Shown here: positions 36,501 through 44,713 of the stretch, piece after piece
Numbering within the stretch: position 1 is the stretch's first letter
Layout: each line of letters opens with the position of its first letter
Assembly (NCBI GenBank): GCA_963834015.1
Contig: CAWIAG010000002.1
Span: 1,426,001 to 1,490,000 of the forward strand
Reading direction: 5' to 3'
Source of the DNA: FEN-1297 sp963834015
Lineage (GTDB): Bacteria; Bacteroidota; Ignavibacteria; Ignavibacteriales; Ignavibacteriaceae
Length of the DNA: 64,000 nt
Made by a program: the position numbers and the translations under genes
The notes under the pieces: generated by a model
What the model saw: only the letters and a program-made list of their open reading frames with translations
Told to the model about the DNA's origin: nothing
Databases searched by the model: none

Positions 36501-36722
36501 ATTATGACTTATCTTAATGAGGGAAAGATTGACCTTGTTATTAACATTCCCAAGAGTCATGAAAAAGATGAGCTTGATAATGACTACCTTATCAGAAGAA
36601 AAGCTGTTGACATGAACGTAAACCTGATTACTAATATTCAAGTCGCAAAAAGATTTGTTAAATCGCTTGTTAGGTTCAGTTCGGGGGGGCTGCAGGTAAA
36701 AAGCTGGGATGAGTACAACTAA
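33528..36722 (+). CDS. carB: Carbamoyl-phosphate synthase large subunit
   Basis: Full-length synthase of 1064 residues that makes carbamoyl phosphate from bicarbonate, ATP and ammonia delivered by CarA. Two homologous ATP-grasp halves are visible: the first opens with LGSGALQIGQAGEFDYSGSQ and has VMVRIAYALGGLGSGI, the second with LGSGAYRIGSSVEFDWCCVN and VLIRPSYVLSGAAMSI. The C-terminal allosteric MGS-like domain contains ATKGTAKFLNEHGIETEVLN. It overlaps carA by 4 bp, so the two are translationally coupled. Confidence 0.96.
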   Translation: MIKRGKPKKVLILGSGALQIGQAGEFDYSGSQAIKALKEDGITSILINPNIATIQTSEDFADKVYFLPIKADFVEKIIQKEEPDSILLQFGGQTALNVGVELYEKGILNKYNLKVLGTQVDAIQATEDRLIFGNKVTEIGLKVALSKTAKNSEEAVSAAEEIGFPVMVRIAYALGGLGSGIVNNKDELLEKARRAFSFTNQILIEESLYGWKEVEYEIVRDKFNNCITICSMENIDPMGIHTGDSVVIAPVQTLSASENFKLRSIGIKLIRHLEIIGECNIQYALDPNSDDYRIIEVNARLSRSSALASKATGYPLAFIATKLALGYALNEVVNIITQETSACFEPALDYVALKFPRWDLQKFRQVNTQLGSEMKSVGEVMSLGRSFEEVLQKAIRMLDIGMNGFVGNNITFDELDNELSKPTDKRIYAIAQALREGYSIDRIFELTKITKWFLYKMQNIIAVENKLKGLRLNDISVDLMLEAKMNGFSDIQIGQLTKNLELEVRKYRKNLKVIPVVKQIDTLAAEYPAQTNYLYLTYHGRENDIPLGQKNQIIVLGSGAYRIGSSVEFDWCCVNAVMTLNKLEYSTIMINCNPETVSTDYDICDKLYFEQLTFERVLDIYDKECPEGIIISMGGQIPNNLALKLHKAGIKILGTSPLQIDNAEDRHKFSQILDRLEVDQPEWEELTSLKEAKEFARKVDYPVLIRPSYVLSGAAMSIVLSDEELEEYLKKASEISNEHPVVISKFIIDGKEIEADAVAENGNLFCYAISEHVENAGVHSGDATIVLPPQRTYLETMRRIKIITKEIAKELNITGPFNIQFIAKDNEVKVIECNLRASRSFPFVSKVLKINFIEIATKLMMGEKIPRLDKSSFDVDYVGVKAPQFSFTRLKGSDPILGVEMASTGEVACLGDDFNEAFLKSFLSTGYRIPKRSVMLSTGTLKEKSNFFGEAKILYEMGLKLYATKGTAKFLNEHGIETEVLNWPLEDIEPNIMTYLNEGKIDLVINIPKSHEKDELDNDYLIRRKAVDMNVNLITNIQVAKRFVKSLVRFSSGGLQVKSWDEYN

Positions 36723-36759
36723 TCTATAGAATTGAATATTTAATTAGCGAACGTCTTAT

Positions 36760-37905
36760 ATGGCAGTCTTTATCAGTATTTTTTTATCTTTATATGCAGC
36801 AGTAAATTACTATATATTTATACATGGCTGGCAGGCTTTAGAAGGGCTTCCTCAGTTAAAAGTAATTTATTTTATTGTATTCTTAATTGCTTCACTTTCT
36901 TACATTGCAGCCAAATTCATGGAAAAAATTCTCACACCCCGGCTGTATGACCTGCTGTTGGTGATAGGATCTTTTTGGTTTGCATTTATGCTATATTTTT
37001 TCCTGTCAATATTTATTATCGATTTCTTCCGATTTGCATGTTTAGTATTACACATATATCCTGCTTACATAGTTCATAATTATATTTATGTTAGGCACGA
37101 AACTATTTTAGCGGTTATCATAATAGTTTCAGTTATAATTATCGCCGGCTATATAAACACAAGACTTTTGTCTGTAAAAACATTGAAGCTGCAATTACGA
37201 AAAGGTTCCGGCAAATTAAATGAATTAAATGCTGTGCTTATATCGGACGTACATCTTTCACCAATCAATAACGGCGCTCATTTAATAAATATCGTTAAAA
37301 AAATTAATGAACTCAATCCGGATATCGTTTTTATAGCCGGAGATTTGGTTGATGATAATGCCCAGAGTTTAGAGAAAAGGAACATCGGTGCCGCATTAAG
37401 GGATTTCAAATCGAAGTATGGTGTCTATGCTATAACCGGAAATCATGAGTTCATAAATGGTATCGGCGGCTGTGTAAAATATATGAATGATTTCGGATTA
37501 AAGCTTCTTCGTGATTCTATTGTAAAAATAGACGATTCGTTTTATGTGCTTGGCAGAGAAGACAGGGCTAACCGGCAATTTGCAAACGGAAGCAGAAAAA
37601 CCATCCCCGAAATTTTAAATGGAGCAGATAGAAATCTGCCTGTTATTATGATGGATCATACTCCGTTAGGCCTTGATGAAGCAATGAATAACAAAATAGA
37701 TATTCAGCTTTCCGGGCATACGCATCACGGGCAAATGTTCCCTGTAAATATGATAACTAAATTGATTTATGAGAAAAGCTGGGGATACTTAAAAAAAGGC
37801 AGTACACATTATTATATTTCCTGCGGAGTAGGTACCTGGGGGCCGCCTGTAAAAATCGGCAGCCCGTCGGAAATAGTTAATCTGAAAATTATATTTGTTG
37901 AGTGA
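36760..37905 (+). CDS. Membrane-anchored metallophosphoesterase (YkuE/YaeI-like)
   Basis: A 381-residue protein with four or so N-terminal membrane segments (residues 1-130) and a C-terminal calcineurin-like phosphoesterase domain. Metal-binding motifs are in order: LISDVHLSP (DxH), FIAGDLVDDN (GDxxD), ITGNHEFI (GNHE), MMDHTPLG and SGHTHHGQMFP (GHTHxGQ). This arrangement is seen in YaeI/YkuE-like phosphodiesterases, some of which act on lipid-linked substrates. It begins 37 bp after carB, perhaps on the same transcript, though the functions are unrelated. Confidence 0.88.
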   Translation: MAVFISIFLSLYAAVNYYIFIHGWQALEGLPQLKVIYFIVFLIASLSYIAAKFMEKILTPRLYDLLLVIGSFWFAFMLYFFLSIFIIDFFRFACLVLHIYPAYIVHNYIYVRHETILAVIIIVSVIIIAGYINTRLLSVKTLKLQLRKGSGKLNELNAVLISDVHLSPINNGAHLINIVKKINELNPDIVFIAGDLVDDNAQSLEKRNIGAALRDFKSKYGVYAITGNHEFINGIGGCVKYMNDFGLKLLRDSIVKIDDSFYVLGREDRANRQFANGSRKTIPEILNGADRNLPVIMMDHTPLGLDEAMNNKIDIQLSGHTHHGQMFPVNMITKLIYEKSWGYLKKGSTHYYISCGVGTWGPPVKIGSPSEIVNLKIIFVE

Positions 37906-37910
37906 AGTTG

Positions 37911-38027
37911 TTAATTAATCCTGGCCCTTTCGTATTGCATTCCCGGGACATTGTTTTCCCTGACTGAAAATCCATGCCTTTCATAAAATATCTTTTTACT
38001 TTCCTGCCATATCAAAGATTTTATCAT
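37911..38027 (-). pseudogene. Relic of a GNAT acetyltransferase C-terminus
   Basis: A 38-codon frame overlapping the 3' end of the cytochrome gene in a different phase. Its product includes SKKIFYERHGFSVRENN and ends VPGMQYERARIN, which resembles the C-terminal A..FYeklGF motif and last strand of GNAT acetyltransferases. The first part overlaps cytochrome codons and could be coincidental; the downstream part lies in otherwise non-coding sequence. Interpreted as a truncated remnant left behind by a deletion. Confidence 0.45.
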
Positions 38028-39144
38028 CAATTGTTATGTTTGGTGTAATGTTGCTAAACTTGAATTGCTGAATGTGCTCATAATCAGCCACATCAAGTTC
38101 GAATGGGAATAATACTCCGTTTACACTTTGATAATTTTTATAATCCGTTTGAATCTGCAATTCGCCGAATAACGTCCGGTTAAATTGAATCTGACGAACA
38201 AGCAGTCCTGATTTAACATCAAAGAAAAATTCAAACCGTCGGTATTTTGAATAGTTCCCTTCCACTGCATAAACGGTATCTTTATCTATTATCTGCACAT
38301 CAGCCAATTTTAAACCGGAATAGTTTTTACCAAAATTTAATGGCGCATAAAAATCAGAACTTAGTTTTATATCCTGAAGATCATCCCCCTCTATCTTTCT
38401 TTCAAACCTGGGAGTTTTAATCCACCCTGCTTCTCCGTTATACCCCCGCTGCATATTACCCTGGGGAGATTGTGTTTCCGAATAATATAGATATGGGGCT
38501 TTTTCATAAATAGTTGTTGAGGATTCCTTCCCGTTGCCCGCATCTATTATTCCTTCAAGTTTAAGTGAAGTGATTTTTTCATATGTATCTTTTCCGCCAA
38601 TTGCTTCCTGGTATTTGGAAATTATTTCTTCTGCGGTACCTAGACGGTTTGGTACTTTTATCGTTTCTTCCTCATTTCCCTCGTTTTTTAATAGTGAAGC
38701 GTTAAAAACAACAGGAATAGCTATAGGATCGGGACTGCCCTTATGGCAGGTAAAACACGTAACTAATTGCTCACCCTTAAAATTTTCTTTATTAATTACA
38801 TTCATCATAGTGATCATATCGCGTGTTTTTCTTTTTTCGGGTTTATCATCCTTTTCAAAATCCATTCCTGCATCCCCCTTTACATGGCAATTTGCACAAT
38901 TAAATCCTAATGCAGCTTCAAAAAAATGCATTGCAGGCCCCAATTGCGAAGCCGGCTGTCCGTTAAGAACTTTAATGTTTTTGAAAACTTCATCTGTCGT
39001 TTTTTCTCCTTCGCTTTCAATACCAGTTTTACTCCCTATTGACGGTTGTTCTGAACTTGTTACTCTCCAACCGGTAAAGGAGAAAATAATTAACACCGCA
39101 GTTAATAACAAAAAATATTTACGACCCGGATTACTATAAAACAT
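37996..39144 (-). CDS. Reaction-centre-type dihaem cytochrome c with C-terminal lipoprotein-sorting-like domain
   Basis: A 382-residue exported protein. A signal/anchor segment is at residues 9-27. Residues 50-140 resemble the photosynthetic reaction-centre cytochrome c subunit family, with FFEAALGFNCANCHVKGDAG and VTCFTCHKGSPDP giving two CxxCH haem sites and methionines (MITMMNVIN) as ligand candidates. The remaining 230 residues resemble the LolA/outer-membrane-lipoprotein-sorting fold (SLKLEGIIDAGNGKESSTTI, VNGVLFPFELDVADY). No photosynthesis genes are visible in this window; this family also occurs in respiring bacteria, where its role is uncertain. Confidence 0.8.
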   Translation of the reverse strand: MFYSNPGRKYFLLLTAVLIIFSFTGWRVTSSEQPSIGSKTGIESEGEKTTDEVFKNIKVLNGQPASQLGPAMHFFEAALGFNCANCHVKGDAGMDFEKDDKPEKRKTRDMITMMNVINKENFKGEQLVTCFTCHKGSPDPIAIPVVFNASLLKNEGNEEETIKVPNRLGTAEEIISKYQEAIGGKDTYEKITSLKLEGIIDAGNGKESSTTIYEKAPYLYYSETQSPQGNMQRGYNGEAGWIKTPRFERKIEGDDLQDIKLSSDFYAPLNFGKNYSGLKLADVQIIDKDTVYAVEGNYSKYRRFEFFFDVKSGLLVRQIQFNRTLFGELQIQTDYKNYQSVNGVLFPFELDVADYEHIQQFKFSNITPNITIDDKIFDMAGK

Positions 39145-39387
39145 GCAAGTACCTCGTTAAATGATGAATTACTTAGGAATTAATTTGATTAAAAGATACT
39201 AATTTCTATTTTATCGCAAAGTGATATGGCTAAAACCCGATCAATGCATTGTTAAATTCGGACGGAAAAATGATGAACGGTTAAGGGGATTAATTGTTTT
39301 TTTTATATATTATTTAAGTGGCTTAATAATCAAATTTAATACAATGACAATTCGATCTATTAATAATCAATTATAAAAGGAAAAGCT

Positions 39388-42300
39388 ATGAAATGTTGCT
39401 TTAATTATTTTTTTCTTGCCCTGCTATTCTGTTCAAATGTACTTGCACAACAGAATTCTACAAGAAAACCTGATGCGCTTATGCTTCGTTTTCCAGATGT
39501 AAGTGCAGATAAAATAGTTTTTGTTTATTCGGGAGATATCTGGACTGTATCAAAGGATGGCGGTGTTGCTTCCAGGCTAAGCACAGCAAAAGGGATGGAG
39601 TATTTTCCTAAATTTTCTCCGGATGGTAAATCTATAGCTTTTACTGGAAATTATGATGGCAATATGGATGTATATATTATGCCCTCTGTCGGGGGAGTTC
39701 CAAAACGGTTAACACACAACCCAATGGTTGATTTTGTTGTGGGCTGGTATCCTGATGGGAAGAATATTTTATACCGTTCGGGTATGTACAGTCCGTCAAA
39801 CAGATTTAACCGCCTTTTTAAAGAATCAATTGAAGAAGGTTTGCCGGAACAGCTTCCAATGAAGATTGCCGAAATCGGTTCATTTAATTCCGATGCAAGT
39901 AAAATTGTCTTTGAAACAGCTTCTCTTGAATTCAGAACATGGAAAAGATACCGCGGCGGCTGGGCAAGTAAACTTTGGATTTATGATTTAAAGAATAACA
40001 CATCTGAACAAATTACTTTCGACAATGCAGTGGATGCTCTTCCTATGTGGCATGGAAATACTATTTATTTCCTTTCCGACAGGGACGATAATAAAAAACA
40101 TAATATATGGGCATATGATGTTGATACTAAACAATTCCGGGAGATCACTCACTTTACGGATTATGATATTAAATGGCCGAGTTTGGGGCCTAATGATATT
40201 GTATTTGAAAAAGGCGGTGAAATATTTCTACTTGATCTTGTAACGGAAAAGTCTCGCCCGGTTGATATAGAAGTCCCTGCGGATTTACCACAGGACAGGC
40301 CTCAGTTAAAAAACCTATCTGGTTTAGTAAATAATTTTTCTCTTTCTCCCAGTGGTAAACGCGCTTTATTCTGCACCCGCGGAGAAATATTAACTGTTCC
40401 GGAAAAGAACGGCAGCATTCAAAATCTGACAAATACTTCGGGAATTGCTGAAAGGTTTCCGTCATGGTCACCCGATGGAAAGTATGTTGCATATTTTTCG
40501 GATAAAACAGGTGAGTATGAATTATATATTCGCCCCGGTGATGGAAGCGGTGAAGAAAAACAAATAACAAAAGATGGCCATTGTTTCAGATATAATCCTG
40601 AATGGTCTCCGGACAGCAAATCGATAGCTTTCAGTGATAAAACAGGAAGTATTTATATGGTAAATATTGACGACGGGGAAACAAAACTGGTAGATAAAAA
40701 CGAATGGGATTTCCATTTGCATTATAACTGGTCGCCTGATAGCAAGTTTCTTGCTTACGATAAAGGTATTTCCGAGCTCTCTTCCGGAGTTTTTATTTAT
40801 GATATAAAAGTAGGAAAAATTTATCCTGTTACTAACGGTTACTATAACAGTGCATCTCCGGTTTTTGATCCGGGCGGAAAGTATCTGTATTATTATTCGA
40901 ATGATCAATTTCATCCGGTTTATGGTGATATGGATGCTACATGGATATACCCGAATTCTACCTCTATCGTTGCAGTCACACTTCAAAAAGATGAATTATC
41001 ACCTTTGGTACCTCAAAATGATTTGGAAGAAGTTAAAGCTGATACTTCAAAGAAAAATGATGAAAGTGATAAATCAAAAAAAACTGATGATAAAAAAGGT
41101 AAATCCGATGAAGGCGCAAAACCGGTAAAGATAGATTTTGAAAATATTGAGCAGCGGGTTGTAAAACTACCTGTGGAAAGCGGTAATGTAGGCCCGCTTC
41201 ACGCAGTCGAAGGCAAAGTAGTTTATCAGAAAGAACCTTCTGCCGGCGATGCAAAACCGGGTGCACCAACCGGTACAGTTTACTATTATGATCTGAAAGA
41301 CAGGGAATCAAAAGAAATTATTTCCGGCATTAATACTTATGATATTTCAGCCGACGGGAAAAAAATTATATACAAGAGCGGTTTTGTTTATGGTATCATA
41401 GATTTAGCAGCAGGGAAAAAAGTTGGCGATGGTAAAATAAATACGGATAATTTAGAAACCTGGATTAATCCGCGTGAAGAATGGACAGAGATGTTCAATG
41501 ATGCCTGGAGAATTGAACGGGATTACTTCTATGATCCGGGCATGCATGGTGTTGATTGGAAGGCAATCAAAGATCGTTATGCTGCTTTACTACCGTATAT
41601 AATTGACAGGAATGATTTGAATTATATAATAGGTGAAATGATTGGGGAATTAAACTCTTCACATACTTATGTCGGCGGCGGCGATGTTGAACAGCCAAAA
41701 ACTATAAATGTTGGTTTACTTGGTTGTGATTATGAAATTGCGAATGGTTACTACAGATTTAAGAAAATATACAAAGGTGGTTCTTGGGATAATCTGGAAA
41801 TTACATCTCCCTTATTGGAACCAGGTAATGACGTCAAAGAAGGTGATTACTTAATAGCTGTAAATAATTTGCCGTTAGATATTAAAGAAGATCCATGGGC
41901 AGCTTTTCAGGGTTTGGCTGATCAAACAGTTACCTTAACTATAAATTCTAAACCAAATTTTGAAGGTGCCCGGAAAATTTTAGTAAAACCTTTATCCAGT
42001 GAAGCCAGGCTAAGAAATCTTGCCTGGATTGAAGAAAACAGGGAAAAAGTTGATAAAGAAACCGGAGGTAAATCCGGATATGTTTATGTTCCTAATACAG
42101 GTATGGATGGCCAAAGTGAATTGGTACGTCAATATACTGCTCAGTACACAAAAGATGCTATGATAATAGATGAAAGATTTAATAGCGGTGGACAAATACC
42201 TGACAGATTTGTTGAACTTATGAATAGACCGGTTTTAAGTTATTGGGCAAGGCGTGATTTTAATAGTAGTCAAACCCCGTTTATTGCGTGTCCCGGTCCT

Positions 42301-42672
42301 AAAGTAATGTTAATAAACGGCTGGTCGGGTTCCGGCGGAGATGCATTCCCGTATTACTTTAAAGAAGAAAAAATCGGTCCTTTAGTCGGGAAAAGAACAT
42401 GGGGTGGGCTAATTGGTTATGGAGATAATCCACAATTGGTAGACGGCGGATTTTTATCTGCTCCAAGTTTCGGCATTTGGGATACTGCCGGAAACTGGAC
42501 GGTTGAAGGTTATGGGGTTGATCCTGATTATGAAATTACTCAAAACCCAGCAGAACTTGCAAAAGGAAACGATGAACAATTGGAGAAAGCAATAGAAGTA
42601 ATAAATGAAAATCTGAAAGAGCATCCGGTAAAAAAATTACAAAAACCACATTATCCGGATAAATCGAAATAA
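39388..42672 (+). CDS. Tricorn-like S41 family protease
   Basis: A large exported peptidase of 1094 residues. A signal peptide (residues 1-20, ending VLAQ) precedes six or more PD40/TolB-like propeller blades (SPDGKSIAFTGNYDGNMDVY, SPDGKYVAYFSDKTGEYELY, SPDSKSIAFSDKTGSIYMV). A Lys/Asp-rich linker lies near residue 555, then the tricorn C1 domain, a PDZ-like domain and the S41 core. The catalytic serine is in NGWSGSGGDAFPYYF and the C-terminal GYGVDPDYEI matches tricorn relatives. It probably degrades peptides in the periplasm or outside the cell. A hairpin follows the stop. Confidence 0.92.
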   Translation: MKCCFNYFFLALLFCSNVLAQQNSTRKPDALMLRFPDVSADKIVFVYSGDIWTVSKDGGVASRLSTAKGMEYFPKFSPDGKSIAFTGNYDGNMDVYIMPSVGGVPKRLTHNPMVDFVVGWYPDGKNILYRSGMYSPSNRFNRLFKESIEEGLPEQLPMKIAEIGSFNSDASKIVFETASLEFRTWKRYRGGWASKLWIYDLKNNTSEQITFDNAVDALPMWHGNTIYFLSDRDDNKKHNIWAYDVDTKQFREITHFTDYDIKWPSLGPNDIVFEKGGEIFLLDLVTEKSRPVDIEVPADLPQDRPQLKNLSGLVNNFSLSPSGKRALFCTRGEILTVPEKNGSIQNLTNTSGIAERFPSWSPDGKYVAYFSDKTGEYELYIRPGDGSGEEKQITKDGHCFRYNPEWSPDSKSIAFSDKTGSIYMVNIDDGETKLVDKNEWDFHLHYNWSPDSKFLAYDKGISELSSGVFIYDIKVGKIYPVTNGYYNSASPVFDPGGKYLYYYSNDQFHPVYGDMDATWIYPNSTSIVAVTLQKDELSPLVPQNDLEEVKADTSKKNDESDKSKKTDDKKGKSDEGAKPVKIDFENIEQRVVKLPVESGNVGPLHAVEGKVVYQKEPSAGDAKPGAPTGTVYYYDLKDRESKEIISGINTYDISADGKKIIYKSGFVYGIIDLAAGKKVGDGKINTDNLETWINPREEWTEMFNDAWRIERDYFYDPGMHGVDWKAIKDRYAALLPYIIDRNDLNYIIGEMIGELNSSHTYVGGGDVEQPKTINVGLLGCDYEIANGYYRFKKIYKGGSWDNLEITSPLLEPGNDVKEGDYLIAVNNLPLDIKEDPWAAFQGLADQTVTLTINSKPNFEGARKILVKPLSSEARLRNLAWIEENREKVDKETGGKSGYVYVPNTGMDGQSELVRQYTAQYTKDAMIIDERFNSGGQIPDRFVELMNRPVLSYWARRDFNSSQTPFIACPGPKVMLINGWSGSGGDAFPYYFKEEKIGPLVGKRTWGGLIGYGDNPQLVDGGFLSAPSFGIWDTAGNWTVEGYGVDPDYEITQNPAELAKGNDEQLEKAIEVINENLKEHPVKKLQKPHYPDKSK

Positions 42673-42707
42673 TCTGGTAATTTCTGAGCAGAGCTGCCTT
42701 TGCTTAA

Positions 42708-42729
42708 GCAGGCTACCCTGCCTATTTTT
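42708..42729 (+). terminator. Probable terminator after the tricorn-like gene
   Basis: GCAGG (42708-42712), loop CTAC, CCTGC (42717-42721), then CTATTTTT. The stem is only five pairs but GC-rich. The T run overlaps the stop codon of the convergent cytochrome gene. Confidence 0.6.
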
Positions 42730-43243
42730 CAACTGAACGTAAATACTCAAGTATGGCCCGAGCACCATCCCTTGTAAGTTGTTGATCCGGCATCATAATC
42801 TTATATTCGCTCACTAATTTTTGCATCAACGGATCCTGTTTTTGCATCTCCGTCGTATTTAATAAATAATTTATTATATATATAGGTGTATACTTTTTTG
42901 TAACATTTTTTAATGCCGGCCCAACATCTTTTGAGTCAAGTTTATGGCATGCTAAACATTGCATATTAAAAATCTTAGTGCCTTGTTTAACAAGATTTTG
43001 ATCAATTGCTCCAAGAGTTATTTCTTTAATCGGCCCGATACCGTTATTATCCGGAAATTCATATTTTGAAGATACAGTAATTTTATTATTTGAGAAAGCT
43101 TCATTAGATTGATTTGAATTTTTCATTGTCCCTATATTACTTAATTCTGGATTATTAGTATTTCCCGGTTGATCTTTTGAACAGGATAAGTTTATTAATG
43201 TTATTGTTAAAATGGAAATAATAATATTAAATGATTTCATCAA
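42722..43243 (-). CDS. Monohaem cytochrome c lipoprotein
   Basis: A 173-residue exported cytochrome. The signal peptide ends in a lipobox (LINLSC, cysteine near residue 21), so it is probably membrane-anchored. A low-complexity Asn/Ser-rich linker leads to the haem domain with one CxxCH (MQCLACHKLDSKDVGPALKN) and a methionine ligand candidate in IMMPDQQLTRDGA. The pattern GPALKNVT...YIINYLLNTTEMQKQDP resembles cytochromes encoded beside clade II nosZ in denitrifying operons. It is a paralogue of the gene at 43989-44465. Confidence 0.88.
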   Translation of the reverse strand: MMKSFNIIISILTITLINLSCSKDQPGNTNNPELSNIGTMKNSNQSNEAFSNNKITVSSKYEFPDNNGIGPIKEITLGAIDQNLVKQGTKIFNMQCLACHKLDSKDVGPALKNVTKKYTPIYIINYLLNTTEMQKQDPLMQKLVSEYKIMMPDQQLTRDGARAILEYLRSVEK

Positions 43244-43430
43244 TACCTTTTATCCTATCTATGATTTAATGTTGATATTATCATGGAAGTCTTGAAAAAG
43301 TAATTTTGCCTGTGACTACAAGATTAAAATAATATTGCAAAGATATATGCCAGCTAAATTTTTGACTGTGAGAATAAACATTTTATTGAATTATAGTCGC
43401 GGAACCTATCATTAGACACGTGTTAAATGA

Positions 43431-43901
43431 TCAAACTTTTAATAGATGCTTCTCATAATTCGTTACAAAAAAGTGGCTTCCCTTCTGATAAACTTCATGT
43501 CCTTCGGATTCAAGAAGTTCCATTTGATGTTTCAGGCCGCCAGGATATTTGGAATTTAATTCGCCTTTTGACTTTAATGTACGCCAGTATGGCGTAATTT
43601 TTTTCTTCCCTTCTGCTAACATTTCTTCTGCTGCATTTGCAGAAATCCATGCAAATATCCCCGTAGTCATTGGGCAGCTTATAGTAGCATTATATCTTTC
43701 CGCTATAATTTCACGGATATTATTTATCGTTATGAGTTTTCCTTTGGGAACGTGTCTCATAATTTCATCAACTTCTTTGGGGGAAGGAATTGCGCAAGTT
43801 CCAGATCCCCATCTCTTGCTTTGTTTTTCAGTTATTTCAATTACTGTTGGAAGACACTTATTATCGTTAAGCTTTTCCTGCCATGTTTTCCTTTTATTCA
43901 T
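43431..43901 (-). CDS. MGMT-family protein with Tyr at the alkyl-acceptor position
   Basis: A 156-residue protein resembling the DNA-binding domain of O6-alkylguanine-DNA alkyltransferase. The winged-helix part (VPKGKLITINNIREIIAERY) matches the MGMT pattern, and ITPYWRTLKSKGELNSKYPG sits where active enzymes have IPCHRV...G...YxGG. The acceptor cysteine is thus replaced by tyrosine (PYWRT for PCHRV), as the ATL group replaces it with tryptophan. It probably binds DNA, possibly alkylated, without transferring the alkyl group. It sits between two paralogous cytochrome genes. Confidence 0.75.
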   Translation of the reverse strand: MNKRKTWQEKLNDNKCLPTVIEITEKQSKRWGSGTCAIPSPKEVDEIMRHVPKGKLITINNIREIIAERYNATISCPMTTGIFAWISANAAEEMLAEGKKKITPYWRTLKSKGELNSKYPGGLKHQMELLESEGHEVYQKGSHFFVTNYEKHLLKV

Positions 43902-43988
43902 AATACACCCCGCTTATTAAATTAAGAATATAAAGAGAAAAAATTACCTTTGAAAAATATAAAAATATTTTTAGAAAGAGTATAGAAT

Positions 43989-44465
43989 TTACTTTGCTTC
44001 TGATCGGAAATATTCAAGCAAAGCACGGGCCTGAGGTTCATTAAGTTCAAGTTCAGGCATGAACTCGCCGTTGTATTTCTTAATTAACGCTTTTAATTGA
44101 GGGTCCTTTTTTTGCATTTCAGTTGTATTCAGTAAATAATTCATAATATATTCCGGTCGCACTTGATTTGTTATTTTCCTTAAGGCCGGGCCTTCAACTT
44201 CTGCGTCAAGACTATGACAGGCTGAGCACTTATCAGAAAAAATATCCTTCCCTTCATTCGCTAATTTAATATCAATGGTTTCCAGGCGCAGCTTTTTAAT
44301 TGGGCCGATCCCTATCCCTTTATTATTTTTTATTTCCTTTACTTTAGTTGAATCCACAGCGCTTTCCCGCATGTGGTGCGTTTTAATAATTTCCTTAGCA
44401 TCTACGATATTCAGTGCGATAAGCAATGTTAAACAGCTTACAAATATTTTATAAAATTTCATCAT
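43989..44465 (-). CDS. Monohaem cytochrome c
   Basis: An exported cytochrome of about 158 residues. The open frame reaches 44561, but the ATG at 44465 begins a good signal peptide (MMKFYKIFVSCLTLLIALNI) and is taken as start; starts at 44462 or 44477 are equally possible. One haem site is in SDKCSACHSLDAEVEGPALR, with the methionine ligand candidate in GEFMPELELNEPQA. The C-terminal 100 residues parallel the cytochrome at 42722-43243 (NYLLNTTEMQKKDP). Likely a small periplasmic electron carrier. Confidence 0.85.
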   Translation of the reverse strand: MMKFYKIFVSCLTLLIALNIVDAKEIIKTHHMRESAVDSTKVKEIKNNKGIGIGPIKKLRLETIDIKLANEGKDIFSDKCSACHSLDAEVEGPALRKITNQVRPEYIMNYLLNTTEMQKKDPQLKALIKKYNGEFMPELELNEPQARALLEYFRSEAK

Positions 44466-44654
44466 TTTTTTTCTCATCAGGTTTTTAATTTTAAATATTG
44501 AAAACATATTACAAAATAAATAATTAGTCCTGAATATTTTATACCAATAATATTTTAACATTACTAAAAAGAATGATTAAAGCCCGTCGGCTCAATCACT
44601 TAGAAATATTTAGAAAGAGTTTAGAGAATAAATTCTGAGGGAACGATTCTTTAA

Positions 44655-44692
44655 AATGAAAACAGGCTAAAAGAATTATTTCATTTAGCCTG
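44655..44692 (-). terminator. Terminator after the M13 peptidase gene
   Basis: Read on the minus strand: CAGGCTAAA (44692-44684), 12-nt loop, TTTAGCCTG (44671-44663), then TTTTCATTTT. Nine-pair stem placed 22 bp after the stop. Confidence 0.8.
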
Positions 44693-44713
44693 AATTTTCA
44701 GCATAATAAACTA

